This document shows positions 26,340-35,294 of a stretch of DNA of 64,000 bases, piece after piece. The translations under genes were made by a program, and so were the position numbers. The notes beneath the pieces were generated by a model, which had not been told where the DNA came from, did no database searches, and saw only the letters and a program-made list of their open reading frames with translations. This stretch comes from Timonella corticicola (GTDB taxonomy: Bacteria; Actinomycetota; Actinomycetes; Actinomycetales; Cellulomonadaceae), in the NCBI RefSeq assembly GCF_042683685.1, contig NZ_JBHUOP010000002.1, positions 558,001 to 622,000 on the forward strand, given 5' to 3'. Every line of letters starts with the position of its first letter. Position 1 is the first letter of the stretch.

Positions 26340-27548
26340 CTACTGGTCCCGCGCAACGCACAGCGATAGGACTTCGGCCCGCGCATGGTCGAGGGCAGCC
26401 TCAACCGCACCAACCGCAACCACATCCGCGCCAAGAGCAGACGCAACCAACTCGGGTTCTGGAAGATGCAGTTCGCCTGGCAGTAGTTCCTGTGCCACGT
26501 CAATGACGCCCTGCACCTCTGCCGCGACAGCACCTCCGACAATGATCCGCTCCGGGTCGTAGAAACCACCGAAAAAACCCGCGATACGGGCAAGCCGCTC
26601 GCCAGTACGCTGCACCAACTCAAGCGCAATGCCGTCGCCGCCACGAGCAAGTTCAAAGACAAACTTACTGGTCAGTTCATCAGGTGAGGCCTGTGCAAGA
26701 GGATGTCCCGCAGGCACATCACCAGAACGGGCAAGCTCACGCGCCCAACGAGCCACGATGCTGCCCAGGCCGTCTGCTTCGCCTATCCCTTCGACATGGA
26801 TCAGCGCATACATCTCACCAACACCGCCGTGCAGGCCGCGCAGCAGATGACCGTCCACGACCACGCCGGAACCGAACCGTTCGCCCGCGAGGAGAGCAAC
26901 GAAGTTATCGAGGCCCTGAGCCGCGCCTACGGCACGTTCCGCAATCGCCGCAAGAGCCGCATCGTTCTCGACTTGCACGAGCGGCACCATCGCGTTGAGG
27001 AGCGAGCGGAAATCAGGATTCATGGTGGGCCAGAAGTTCTCGGCATGCACTGGAGAGTCACCATGGCGGTTCACTGGCGCAGGCACCCCGACTGCAATGC
27101 TGACGATGTCTTCCCAACTGAGAGTGGCATCTGAGAGGGCCACTGCAATCGCTGCGATCAACGCCCCGCGGCGGTCTTCCGCAGTCGTCGCATGGGCAAC
27201 GTCAACGGACGAGGCATTCTTGACGGCACCGCGCAGATCGGCAACCCGGATTGTGTAGTGACCCTGACCTGCGTCCACACCGACAACGTGTGCGGCTTGA
27301 GCGTTCAGTTCGAAGCGCCGGGAGGGTCGCCCCTTCGAATATTGGCCCGCCTCACGAGCATTTGGGAGTTCGGTCAGCAGTCCGCACGCCACTAGTGCGT
27401 CAATCGCTTCGATGGTGGTGGACCGCGTTAAATCGACTTCCGGCATTGCGTCGCTTGCGGTGAAGGCCTGGGCCTTCCATGCGTAGTCGAGGATTGCCTG
27501 TTGGCTTGCCCTGCGCTGTGGTGTGGGAATGGGAAGCGGAGACCACAT
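26340..27548 (-). CDS. ROK-family transcriptional regulator
   Basis: A 402-residue ROK repressor. An N-terminal winged-helix segment (residues 14-75, RASQQAILDYAWKAQAFTAS) precedes a sugar-kinase-like fold (VVGVDAGQGHYTIRVADLRG near 88-107, a GSGVVVDGHLLRGLHGGVGE block, and a C-terminal GGAVAAEV). The usual Cys-rich zinc motif of ROK proteins is not seen. GGGAGGTCAATAG precedes the ATG. It is divergent from the alpha-glucosidase gene and probably controls it through the site at 27585. Confidence 0.9.
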   Translation of the reverse strand: MWSPLPIPTPQRRASQQAILDYAWKAQAFTASDAMPEVDLTRSTTIEAIDALVACGLLTELPNAREAGQYSKGRPSRRFELNAQAAHVVGVDAGQGHYTIRVADLRGAVKNASSVDVAHATTAEDRRGALIAAIAVALSDATLSWEDIVSIAVGVPAPVNRHGDSPVHAENFWPTMNPDFRSLLNAMVPLVQVENDAALAAIAERAVGAAQGLDNFVALLAGERFGSGVVVDGHLLRGLHGGVGEMYALIHVEGIGEADGLGSIVARWARELARSGDVPAGHPLAQASPDELTSKFVFELARGGDGIALELVQRTGERLARIAGFFGGFYDPERIIVGGAVAAEVQGVIDVAQELLPGELHLPEPELVASALGADVVAVGAVEAALDHARAEVLSLCVARDQ

Positions 27549-27584
27549 CTATTGACCTCCCTGTTAGTCGTGCCGCATTATTGT

Positions 27585-27604
27585 ATCGAAGGCTTTAATT
27601 CGAT
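27585..27604. promoter_or_regulatory. Candidate ROK operator in the divergent promoter region
   Basis: ATCGAA and TTCGAT form a perfect 6-bp inverted repeat with an 8-base spacer in the 116-base gap between the ROK and alpha-glucosidase genes. Its position fits control of both genes. Inferred. Confidence 0.5.
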
Positions 27605-27664
27605 CATCAAATTTAATCACCCGTTACGCCTACATCACCACTCACTCATTCCTGAGGAAATACC

Positions 27665-29344
27665 ATGACTAACGAAACCCTTCATGCCACTAGCCCAAAA
27701 CAGACACCCGAGTGGTGGCGGCAAGCAGTCGTCTACCAGGTGTATCCACGAAGCTTCGCCGATTCCAACGGGGACGGCCTTGGAGACATCCCCGGAATCA
27801 CCTCTCGCGCCGACTACCTCAAGCAGCTTGGCATCAATGCCGTATGGCTGAGCCCTTTCTATCCCTCAGCGCTCGCGGATGGCGGCTATGACGTGGCAGA
27901 CTACCGCAACGTCGATCCGCGTTTGGGAAGGCTTGAGGACTTTGACGAGATGGTGTCCGCACTCCACGCGCGCGACATCAAGGTTGTGGTGGACATTGTC
28001 CCGAACCACACCTCGGATCAGCATGAGTGGTTCCAGGCGGCACTCAAGGCGGGCCGTGGGTCCAAGGAGCGCGAGCGTTACATCTTCCGTGACGGGAATG
28101 GACCTGACGGCAACGAACCACCCGCAGACTGGGTATCGGTGTTCGGCGGTCCAGCCTGGGAGCAGGTCGAGGATGGGCAGTGGTACTTCCACAACTTCGC
28201 GGTTGAGCAGCCTGACCTCAACTGGGACCATCCTGAGGTGCGCGAGGACTTCCTCAAAACTCTGCGTTTCTGGTCGGATCGTGGCGTGGATGGTTTCCGG
28301 ATCGATGTCGCACACATGCTCACCAAGGATCTGCCTGAGGCCCTACCAAGTCGGGCCGAACTTGAGGCGCTCCCCTATGACGGCAACCACCCCATCATTG
28401 ACCGCGATGATGTCCACGAGGTGTACGCCGAATGGCGCAAGGTGTTCAACTCCTATGACCCACCGCGCACGGCGGTTGCCGAGGCGTGGGTTGCCCGGGA
28501 CCGCGTGCCCAAATACGCTCACCCCGAGAGCCTCGGCCAGGCCTTCAACTTCGACCTCTTGCAGGCCGACTTCGATGCCGAGCAGTTCCGCACCATCGTG
28601 GCCGACAACCTTGAGCTTGCCTCGCGCTCCGGCTCGTCCAGCACGTGGGTACTGTCCAACCATGACGTGGTGCGGCACGCCACCCGCTATGGTCTTCCCG
28701 ACTTCGCGGAGGAGGCGCGCAATCCACTGGGTGCCAAGAACGGGCAGGCGTGGCTTTTGACGGGCGGCCGGGAACCGGAGCTCAACTGGGCGAAAGGCTC
28801 CCGTCGCGCCCGCGCGGCAACGCTGTTCATGCTCGGGTTGCCAGGTTCGAGTTATCTGTATCAGGGTGAGGAACTGGGCCTGCACGAGGTCGCCGATATC
28901 CCGGACGAGGCCCGCCAGGACCCCACTTTCTTCCGCAGCCCTGGCGTGGAGGTTGGCCGCGACGGCTGCCGTGTTCCGCTCCCATGGGAGCAGGAAGGAC
29001 CCTCGTTCGGGTTTGGTGCTGCCGCCCCGCACCTGCCGCAACCTGCATGGATGGCCGAGTATGCGGCGTCTGTCCAGGACGACGATCCAGCCTCAAGCCT
29101 GAACCTGTACCGTCAGGCTCTCGCCGCACGAGTGAAACTCCAGACGCGGGAAACGCTCGACTGGGTCGAAAGCGGTCGTGACGATGTCCTACGTTTCACG
29201 CGCCCAGGCGGCTGGGAGGTCATCACGAACTTCGGCACCGATCCGTACGAGTACGACGGCGCGGGGGCGGAGGTTGTCATAGCCTCCAGCCCAACCGAGC
29301 CTGGCGTGGTAGTGGGTGAGACGACGGTCTGGCTCAAGTACTAA
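27665..29344 (+). CDS. GH13 alpha-glucosidase
   Basis: A 559-residue oligo-1,6-glucosidase/alpha-glucosidase-type enzyme, cytoplasmic (no signal peptide). The (beta/alpha)8 barrel begins with VVYQVYPRSFADSNGDGLGD near residues 22-41; catalytic residues are Asp214 in GFRID, Glu273 in AVAEAW and Asp334 in SNHDVV. It should release glucose from short alpha-glucosides brought in by an importer such as the one at 6.7-10.2 kb. TGAGGAAATACC precedes the ATG. The gene is divergent from a ROK regulator. The exact linkage preference is not certain. Confidence 0.94.
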   Translation: MTNETLHATSPKQTPEWWRQAVVYQVYPRSFADSNGDGLGDIPGITSRADYLKQLGINAVWLSPFYPSALADGGYDVADYRNVDPRLGRLEDFDEMVSALHARDIKVVVDIVPNHTSDQHEWFQAALKAGRGSKERERYIFRDGNGPDGNEPPADWVSVFGGPAWEQVEDGQWYFHNFAVEQPDLNWDHPEVREDFLKTLRFWSDRGVDGFRIDVAHMLTKDLPEALPSRAELEALPYDGNHPIIDRDDVHEVYAEWRKVFNSYDPPRTAVAEAWVARDRVPKYAHPESLGQAFNFDLLQADFDAEQFRTIVADNLELASRSGSSSTWVLSNHDVVRHATRYGLPDFAEEARNPLGAKNGQAWLLTGGREPELNWAKGSRRARAATLFMLGLPGSSYLYQGEELGLHEVADIPDEARQDPTFFRSPGVEVGRDGCRVPLPWEQEGPSFGFGAAAPHLPQPAWMAEYAASVQDDDPASSLNLYRQALAARVKLQTRETLDWVESGRDDVLRFTRPGGWEVITNFGTDPYEYDGAGAEVVIASSPTEPGVVVGETTVWLKY

Positions 29345-29383
29345 ACCGGTTCCCGCTTCCTCACGTAGTCAATCTAATACTCA

Positions 29384-29583
29384 TTTGAGAGTGCACTATT
29401 CCACACTCTCAGTGCGCGAGAGTGAACTTTTGGTAACTCTCAAAGCACGACGCACACACCAAGTGCGCAACGAACGCGAGCCAGGGCTGGCAGGCCCTGG
29501 CTCGTCGTCAATCTAATAACTGCTACCAGCGCACTCGCACCGCTTCTTCTCCTTTGAGAGTGCACTTTTGGTAACTCTCAAAG
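29384..29583. repeat. Cluster of GAGAGT...ACTCTC hairpins with a central terminator-like stem
   Basis: A first hairpin runs from TTTGAGAGT (29384-29392) to ACTCTCAAA (29436-29444). A second has perfect 10-bp arms CTTTGAGAGT (29552-29561) and ACTCTCAAAG (29574-29583). Both contain a form of GTGCACTTTTGGTAACTCTC, also seen at 17740-17759. Between them is the stem at 29477-29504. The cluster fills the gap between the convergent alpha-glucosidase and methyltransferase genes. Confidence 0.85.
29477..29504. terminator. Terminator-like hairpin
   Basis: A perfect 11-bp stem CGAGCCAGGGC and complement with a 6-base loop, followed by TCGTCAATCTAAT. It resembles the hairpin at 31665-31700 and probably acts between the two convergent genes. 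Confidence 0.6.
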
Positions 29584-29590
29584 TATGGCG

Positions 29591-30448
29591 CTAGTTCTTA
29601 CGGGCCACCACGGTAAACGTACACGGCACAGCCGCCCGCAAAGCGCCTGGCCACGCAAAGCTGCCATCTGGCAGGCGTTCCATCTCCTTCGAGAACTCCC
29701 ACGGCAGCGTGTCGCCCTCGTAGAACGCCTCGATGGTCAGTCCCGCCGCGATCAGCGAGTTGATGACCTCGGCAGTTGAATGCGGGAACTCGTACGTCCG
29801 CGTCGAGGTGATGGTGCCACCGCCCGTGTAGGTCTCGTCCGAGTCCCAACTCTGTGCGTGCCCGTTCTCAAAGTAGCGGTAGCGCACGACCGGCGGGAAC
29901 GTCTGATCGTCGAGCGCATACAGGCTCGGGTGGCCGTCACGGATATAGAACAACCCGCCATCTCGCAGCAGTGCAGCGACCTGCTGCGCCCATTGTCCGA
30001 GGTCTTTCAGCCACCCGATCGCGCCGATTGACGTGTACACGACATCGAATTGCTTTCCGACGAGTCGGGCGCTCTCCAGCACGTCCCCCTGCACCCAGGT
30101 GGCTGGGAGATTCAGTTCCTGTGCGAGTGCTTCCGCTGCGTCGAGCGCTGGCTGAGAGAAGTCCACACCCGTGACCTGAGCGCCAAGACGGGCGAAGGAC
30201 AGCGTGTCGGTTCCGATGTGACACTGCAGATGTGCCAGGTCGAGCCCATCAATCGTGTGGCCCAGGTGCCTTTCGATGTACGGACGATCATGGGCGACCA
30301 CACCTGAAATATGGTGTGGGTCGTCCCTAAACGCGTTCAGTCCGTAAGCCTCGACATGTATGGCCACACGTTCATTCCAGTTGGCTAGATTTGCATCACG
30401 GGCGTCTTCCCACGTGATGTCTACGTTCTCGTTGTCTAGTTGTTCCAT
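29591..30448 (-). CDS. Class I SAM-dependent methyltransferase
   Basis: A 285-residue methyltransferase. Motif I is LQCHIGTDTLSFARLGAQVTGVDFS near residues 94-118, an atypical CHIGT in place of the usual GxGxG, as in a known subgroup of small-molecule methyltransferases. The acidic residue of motif II is VDFS; motif IV is FDVVYTSIGAIGWL. The substrate is unknown. TAGGTT lies six bases before the ATG and no good Shine-Dalgarno site is present, so the message is probably leaderless. It is divergent from the phosphotransferase gene. Confidence 0.9.
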   Translation of the reverse strand: MEQLDNENVDITWEDARDANLANWNERVAIHVEAYGLNAFRDDPHHISGVVAHDRPYIERHLGHTIDGLDLAHLQCHIGTDTLSFARLGAQVTGVDFSQPALDAAEALAQELNLPATWVQGDVLESARLVGKQFDVVYTSIGAIGWLKDLGQWAQQVAALLRDGGLFYIRDGHPSLYALDDQTFPPVVRYRYFENGHAQSWDSDETYTGGGTITSTRTYEFPHSTAEVINSLIAAGLTIEAFYEGDTLPWEFSKEMERLPDGSFAWPGALRAAVPCTFTVVARKN

Positions 30449-30545
30449 GGGTCCAACCTATGGAGGAACGCTCGCGTAAACCACTTATTTTCCACTGGCG
30501 GGAAAATCCTGGATCGTTGTTTCCGTGAATCGCTAAAATTACCTC

Positions 30546-31622
30546 ATGCCAGCACTTGAGATATCACCTGAACAGTTAGAACGTCTCGTTGCACCGCTTG
30601 GGAAACTGGCTTCCTTCGAGCATCTCACCGGTGGAATGTTTGCCACGACCTTCAAGGTGACCTTGGAGGATGGACGTACCCTTGTGGTCAAGACCGCCCC
30701 GGCCGATACCTCAAGCCTGCTGTCCTACGAGCACAACATAGTGGCGACCGAACGCCTCATCTACGAGATGTGCTCGGATAAGCCCGCCCTGCTCATGCCC
30801 CAGGTCGTGTACAGCGATTTCACACGTGAAATCGTTGCCGGTGACGCTCTGATGGTCACCGTCCTGGAAGGCACGCCGTGGAATGTTCTCGCGGAGAAGT
30901 CACAGGTCCGATGGGATGAACCCGGCATAGAGCGCGAACGCGGCGCCTATTTCGCTCGACTGCACACGGTCACCGGAGAACGCTACGGGTATCCCGGTCT
31001 TCCTGATCTCCAAGCCAGCACCTGGCGCGGGGCCTTCGAGCTGATGCTGCGCGCAATCCTCGATGACTCTAAGGGGTGGAACATCGACCTGCCCTGCGAT
31101 GAGATCTGGGCGGCATACGAACGTAACGCCCATCATCTTGAAACCGTTCGCTTTCCCCATCTAGTGCATATGGATGTCTGGCAAGCCAACGTTTTCCTCG
31201 ATGGGGAGGAACACATATCGGGGATCATCGACACAGAACGAGCGATCTTCGGCGATCCGATCTTCGACTTCATCGGCGCAGATCAAATGGGATTCGCCCC
31301 AGTCAACGCACATCAGTTGCAGGGCTACGAGACAGAGGCTCAAGCAATCTTGTCCTCCGTGGAGAGACACGGGACGCTTTCCGGGTTGGGCCCGGTAGAC
31401 ATCGATGTGGCTCGCACCCTAACTGAGCTCAGTCTGCCTCGTCGTCTTCCCGCTGCCGGAACCCTGAGCAACCAAGAAATCCGATTCCTACTCTATCGAC
31501 TCTACTTCTGCGCCATCATGATCGTGGAAGTGGGGCCACGTGCCTATACCGGCGATTGGTTGATCGAACACCTCGACAAGCTCCACACGAATCTCCGACT
31601 GGCTTTGGCCGCCCTACAGTAA
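30546..31622 (+). CDS. Aminoglycoside phosphotransferase-family kinase
   Basis: A 358-residue protein with the APH/choline kinase fold. The ATP-binding lobe has LTGGMFATTFKVTLEDGRTLVVK near residues 28-50, the catalytic loop is HMDVWQANVF (the HxDxxxxN Brenner motif) near 208, and the metal-binding segment is IIDTERAIFGDP near 226. Such enzymes phosphorylate aminoglycosides, sugars or amino-alcohols; resistance is not implied. TAAAAT six bases before the ATG and no Shine-Dalgarno site suggest a leaderless message. Confidence 0.88.
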   Translation: MPALEISPEQLERLVAPLGKLASFEHLTGGMFATTFKVTLEDGRTLVVKTAPADTSSLLSYEHNIVATERLIYEMCSDKPALLMPQVVYSDFTREIVAGDALMVTVLEGTPWNVLAEKSQVRWDEPGIERERGAYFARLHTVTGERYGYPGLPDLQASTWRGAFELMLRAILDDSKGWNIDLPCDEIWAAYERNAHHLETVRFPHLVHMDVWQANVFLDGEEHISGIIDTERAIFGDPIFDFIGADQMGFAPVNAHQLQGYETEAQAILSSVERHGTLSGLGPVDIDVARTLTELSLPRRLPAAGTLSNQEIRFLLYRLYFCAIMIVEVGPRAYTGDWLIEHLDKLHTNLRLALAALQ

Positions 31623-31664
31623 CGTTTCGGCACGGCAGGCGCATCTGAGACCGACCACGCAACC

Positions 31665-31700
31665 ACGACGAGCCGGGGCTGTAAGGCCCCGGCTCGTCGT
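31665..31700. terminator. Hairpin between convergent genes
   Basis: A perfect 15-bp stem (arms 31665-31679 and 31686-31700, ACGACGAGCCGGGGC and complement, 6-base loop) between the phosphotransferase and efflux-permease stops. It probably acts on both strands. CTCGTCGTCAAT at its right end is shared with other intergenic sites. Confidence 0.72.
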
Positions 31701-31715
31701 CAATGGACAAGAAAA

Positions 31716-32939
31716 CTAGCCTGCTGCGCGCATCGCCTCGATCGGCTTGATGCGGGTCGCCACGAGACCCGGAATCAGTCCCGCGAGCGCACCGATGATT
31801 GTCGCCACAACCAGACCGGTCACCGCAGCGCCGGTCGGGAACGGTGGAGGATTCTCGATGGGCATCCCCATGAGTTTCTCCACGATCGGGAACTGGCCCA
31901 CCACGATCACCGCGAGCAGGACCCCGATGAACCCGGCCAGGAACGTCGCCACCACGGATTCCATCATGATCGAGAAGAACACTCGCCCCGTTGTCGCACC
32001 GAAGGCCCGACGGATACCGATCTCGCGAATACGCTGCTGAACCGTCACAAGCGAGATGTTCACGAGCGACAAGGCGCCAATCGCAAGAATCAGAGTCCCG
32101 ATTCCCAACACGATCGTTTGGAACGTGTCCATGAAATTGTCCTGCTCGCCCATCATGTCTTGGTTGTTCCACGCCTCGATGCCCCAGTCATCGGAGACAT
32201 ACGGCTTGAAATACGCCTTCGCCGCATTGGTGGCTTCCTCGACGGCGGTTGGTTCGAGCCACATCTCCAGTTGCGGGTACAAACTACTCATCGCGTTCGC
32301 GTCGGCTGCAAACATATGGACATACGAGTCCCACAGAATATAGATGCGTGGCATTTCCCCTTCCCACTCATCAGGGACGACTCCGATCACCACAAGGTCA
32401 TGGTTGCGATCAGTGCCCGAGATAGCGATCTTAGGCTGCACGGACAAATCTCGCGGAGTTCCCGTCTGCTGCAAATAGGCTTCGTTCACCACGATCGCGG
32501 GGGCAAGGCGCTGTGTGTCTCCCGGACCGAACCAAGCACCCGACAGAACCTTGAGGTTGTGAATGTCCTTGTAGGCATGATCGATGACCCGGATTTCGCT
32601 CTCAAGTTGGCCCGAATCGGTGATAAATGTATTCCATGAGTAACTGAGACGGCTTGAGTAGGCGACCTGGAAACGTTCCGCGAATGCCTTCATGGCCTCA
32701 GGGACTTCCTTCATGCCCCGCTCCGTGGAAGCGTTGACGTTCACCGTGAGCATCGCGTCGCGGCCGTTCCACTTCTGCGTGAGTTCTGTGTTCGCTTGGC
32801 CCAGCATCTGACCGATTGCGAGAACCGAGGTCATCGCGGCAACGGCCACCGCCACGCCCACGAGCGACAACAGTACGCGGAGCTTGTGGATACGCAGTTC
32901 GTCCCACGCCTCGATCAGGGAGCCGACGAGTACGCTCAT
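31716..32939 (-). CDS. ABC transporter permease (MacB/FtsX type)
   Basis: A 407-residue permease, last gene of a three-gene efflux operon. One N-terminal membrane helix (about 18-42) is followed by a large extracellular MacB core domain (to about 280) and three C-terminal helices forming the FtsX domain, with RIREIGIRRAFGATTGRVFF just after helix 2. It overlaps the ATPase gene by ATGA. With the ATPase and adaptor it should form a MacAB-like mechanotransmission pump that exports a peptide, lipid or drug from the envelope; the substrate is unknown. It converges with the phosphotransferase gene. Confidence 0.93.
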   Translation of the reverse strand: MSVLVGSLIEAWDELRIHKLRVLLSLVGVAVAVAAMTSVLAIGQMLGQANTELTQKWNGRDAMLTVNVNASTERGMKEVPEAMKAFAERFQVAYSSRLSYSWNTFITDSGQLESEIRVIDHAYKDIHNLKVLSGAWFGPGDTQRLAPAIVVNEAYLQQTGTPRDLSVQPKIAISGTDRNHDLVVIGVVPDEWEGEMPRIYILWDSYVHMFAADANAMSSLYPQLEMWLEPTAVEEATNAAKAYFKPYVSDDWGIEAWNNQDMMGEQDNFMDTFQTIVLGIGTLILAIGALSLVNISLVTVQQRIREIGIRRAFGATTGRVFFSIMMESVVATFLAGFIGVLLAVIVVGQFPIVEKLMGMPIENPPPFPTGAAVTGLVVATIIGALAGLIPGLVATRIKPIEAMRAAG

Positions 32940-33643
32940 GCGAGCACCTCCCGAGCACTGTGAACGAGGTGCAGCATGCCGTCTGCGAGCGCGTACTGGG
33001 TGTCTGCCTTCTCCGCGATCGACAGATCGTGCGTGATCACGATAAGCGCCGCGTTGTTCTGGTGGGCCACGTCCTGCAGCGTCGCCATGATGTGCGCGCC
33101 CGTCTCGACGTCGAGCGCACCGGTCGGCTCGTCGCAGAGGATCACTGCCGGGTTGCGCACGAGTGCGCGGGCGATTGCGACGCGCTGCTGTTCACCACCC
33201 GAGAGTTGTCCGGGCATTGACTCGAGTCGCTGTTCAAGTCCGACCCGGGTCAGGCCAGCCTCCGCGATTGAGTTTCGCCGCCAGAACTGGCTTCCTTTTC
33301 CGTAGAAGAGTGGAGCCGTGACGTTCTCGAGGGCGTTGCGCTTGGGAAGCAGGTTGAACTGCTGAAACACGAACCCGAAGGTGTTGCCGCGCAGTCTGGT
33401 ACGGCGTCGTTCGCCCATGCCATACACGTCGGCCCCGTTCAGGTGATAGGTTCCGGTGTTGGCTTTGTCCAGCATCCCGAGGATGTTGAGAAGGGTGGTC
33501 TTTCCGGTACCAGATCGCCCAACGATCGACACGTACTCACCCTGCTCGACCTCAAGGTTGATGTCCCGCAGGATGTGCAGCGGTGAGCCGTCGGCGAGGG
33601 ATACCGTGCGCGTGATGTTGCGCAGCGAGATCAGCGAGGTCAC
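32936..33643 (-). CDS. ABC transporter ATP-binding protein (MacB/LolD type)
   Basis: A 235-residue ATPase of the LolD/MacB family. Walker A is GRSGTGKTT near residues 42-50, the Q-loop is FVFQQFNLLPKRNALENV, the signature is LSGGEQQRVAIARAL near 144-158, and Walker B is AVILCDEPTGALD. It starts at a GTG overlapping the adaptor stop (GTGA) and overlaps the permease start, so the three genes are translated together. It supplies energy to the adjacent permease. Confidence 0.95.
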   Translation of the reverse strand: MTSLISLRNITRTVSLADGSPLHILRDINLEVEQGEYVSIVGRSGTGKTTLLNILGMLDKANTGTYHLNGADVYGMGERRRTRLRGNTFGFVFQQFNLLPKRNALENVTAPLFYGKGSQFWRRNSIAEAGLTRVGLEQRLESMPGQLSGGEQQRVAIARALVRNPAVILCDEPTGALDVETGAHIMATLQDVAHQNNAALIVITHDLSIAEKADTQYALADGMLHLVHSAREVLA

Positions 33644-34674
33644 CAGATCATGCCTTCTTCAGGGTTGAGCTCCTCCATGTTTCCCGGAGCGAACTGCCTG
33701 ATGGAATCGCCCTGTTCGAGTCCCTCAACGACCTCGATCATCTCGCCGTCGGACAGTCCGAGTTTGATGTCGCGTTCGACTTCCTCGCCCGTGGCTGGAT
33801 CGATGACCCACACGCGTCCGGTCTCCAGAACACCTTGAACGGCTGTGATCGGTACAGCGACAACGCCCTTGGCTTCACCGGCAAGGACCGTCATGGTTCC
33901 GGTGAGTCCGGCGAAGAGACGCACCTTCTTCGGCGCTGGGCAACGCATCTTGACCGCTGTCGTGCTGTCGTTCTGTGCTTGACCCTCGTAGCCGTAGAAG
34001 TCCTCACCACTGTCGTCTTCCGGGTTGGGTTCAACGGCGATGACGTCATTTCCAATGGCAAGCTTCTTGCATGTGAATGGGGCAGGCCCGCCGTCGAGTT
34101 TCACCTCTGCCTTCTTTGGGTCGTCAAGCAGGCGGTAGCGGTCCTGGGGGCTCAGATCGCCCTCGACCGACAGGGTCTCCGGGGCAACGCTGAAGACAAC
34201 GGTCGTCTTGGTCACCTCATCATCGAGTTCGACGACGTACTTGAGTTTTCCGGCAAGTGGAGCGTGCAGTGTCTGCCGTGTGAACCGCCCGGTATCCGCT
34301 GGCTCGATGACGTTTCCGTCCTCGTCCTCACGTGCCTGGCTCATAATCGGCTTGCGGATCTCCGCGATGGGCTGCCCCTCGATGACGTCTGCGCCGTTTG
34401 GCACTGCCCAATAGCCGAGGTATCCCTCTGAACCGGCCTTCACCTCAACGCTTGGGTCTGTCACGACAGTTGCGGTCACCTCAACGTTGTTGACGATATC
34501 TGCGGTCTCGACTGTATATGTGGGTGCCGAGAAATCACTTGTGGGGATGAGCCCATCGTCAGCGTTCTGAGCCTGCGGTGCGGAAAGGAAAGCTATTTTC
34601 ACGAGCGCCCCTGCGATGATCGCCCAGATAACGATCCGAATAGCCGGGAAGACGATCTTGGTCCAAACGGTCAC
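33640..34674 (-). CDS. MacA/HlyD-like efflux adaptor protein
   Basis: A 344-residue adaptor anchored by one N-terminal helix (about residues 7-29). The extracellular part has a barrel-sandwich segment (VKAGSEGYLGYW...GQPIAEIRKPI, then RQTLHAPLAGKLKYV) and a C-terminal beta-barrel/proximal domain (VPITAVQGVLETGRVWVID, GLSDGEMIEVVEGLEQGD). In Gram-positive bacteria these adaptors work with MacB-like permeases without an outer-membrane tunnel. The GTG start has AAGGAG six bases upstream, and this site lies in an 8-bp hairpin (34683-34702) that could hide it. It is the first gene of the operon. Confidence 0.88.
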   Translation of the reverse strand: MTVWTKIVFPAIRIVIWAIIAGALVKIAFLSAPQAQNADDGLIPTSDFSAPTYTVETADIVNNVEVTATVVTDPSVEVKAGSEGYLGYWAVPNGADVIEGQPIAEIRKPIMSQAREDEDGNVIEPADTGRFTRQTLHAPLAGKLKYVVELDDEVTKTTVVFSVAPETLSVEGDLSPQDRYRLLDDPKKAEVKLDGGPAPFTCKKLAIGNDVIAVEPNPEDDSGEDFYGYEGQAQNDSTTAVKMRCPAPKKVRLFAGLTGTMTVLAGEAKGVVAVPITAVQGVLETGRVWVIDPATGEEVERDIKLGLSDGEMIEVVEGLEQGDSIRQFAPGNMEELNPEEGMIW

Positions 34675-34682
34675 GGTATACT

Positions 34683-34746
34683 CCTTCAGATTCTTCTGAA
34701 GGATACTCGTTATCGCAGGTCAACGGCATCAACCCCAGGGTTGATG
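34683..34746 (-). promoter_or_regulatory. Leader hairpin and palindrome upstream of the efflux operon
   Basis: Two inverted repeats precede the adaptor gene. CCTTCAGA and TCTGAAGG (34683-34690, 34695-34702) make an 8-bp stem whose arm includes part of the Shine-Dalgarno site. Further upstream, CATCAACCC and GGGTTGATG (34727-34746, 2-base spacer) form a perfect palindrome of operator size. Both suggest regulated expression; the factors are unknown. Confidence 0.55.
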
Positions 34747-34824
34747 TGGTGCGGTTCCACGTAGTCCCACAGGGTGACGGGCTAAAGTCCCTGATACACC
34801 CCAAAGGACACTTTGGTTGTGCAC

Positions 34825-35148
34825 TTACTGCTTGGACGCGAATAGATCCTGGTAGACCGGGTTACGTTCGATGTACTTGGCGATGAACGGGCAGATCGGG
34901 TCAACCGTCGCGCCGATCTTTCGAGCCCATGAGAATGCCTCGGACGCGAGTTCCGAGGCGATGCCTCGGCCACCGAACTCAGGCTTGACAACAGTGTGTG
35001 GGATCGCCAGGACCTTGTTGAACAGACCTTGCCCGCGCAACTCGTACTCGAGATAACCCGCCTCAACTCCACCGTCCAAGCGAGCCACGAACCGGTTCGT
35101 CTCTTCGACCTGAACGATCTCGTATCCCTCAACCACACCGTCAGCCAT
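34825..35148 (-). CDS. Small GNAT-family N-acetyltransferase (YidJ-like)
   Basis: A 107-residue acetyltransferase of the minimal GNAT type (Acetyltransf_CG). The acetyl-CoA-binding motif is VVKPEFGGRGIASELASEAF near residues 53-72, followed by CPFIAKYIERNPVYQDL, the characteristic C-terminal segment. The substrate is unknown. GGGAGC lies a few bases before the ATG. It is a single gene, divergent from the MFS transporter gene. Confidence 0.88.
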   Translation of the reverse strand: MADGVVEGYEIVQVEETNRFVARLDGGVEAGYLEYELRGQGLFNKVLAIPHTVVKPEFGGRGIASELASEAFSWARKIGATVDPICPFIAKYIERNPVYQDLFASKQ

Positions 35149-35294
35149 GACGCTCCCACCAATCAGTCAACAAAGTTCACCTGAAATTCCATCGTGCCAT
35201 ATTCAGCATAAAACAGCGGTTCCATGCGCCAGAACACCTTGGACGGTGCCGCAAATCACCGTTACAAAACCGCGAATGGTGAGACACTAGAAGG

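Noticed and set aside
30546..31622. Antibiotic-resistance role for the phosphotransferase
   Set aside because: The kinase fold is clear, but this family is broad and nothing in the sequence or context points to an aminoglycoside substrate.
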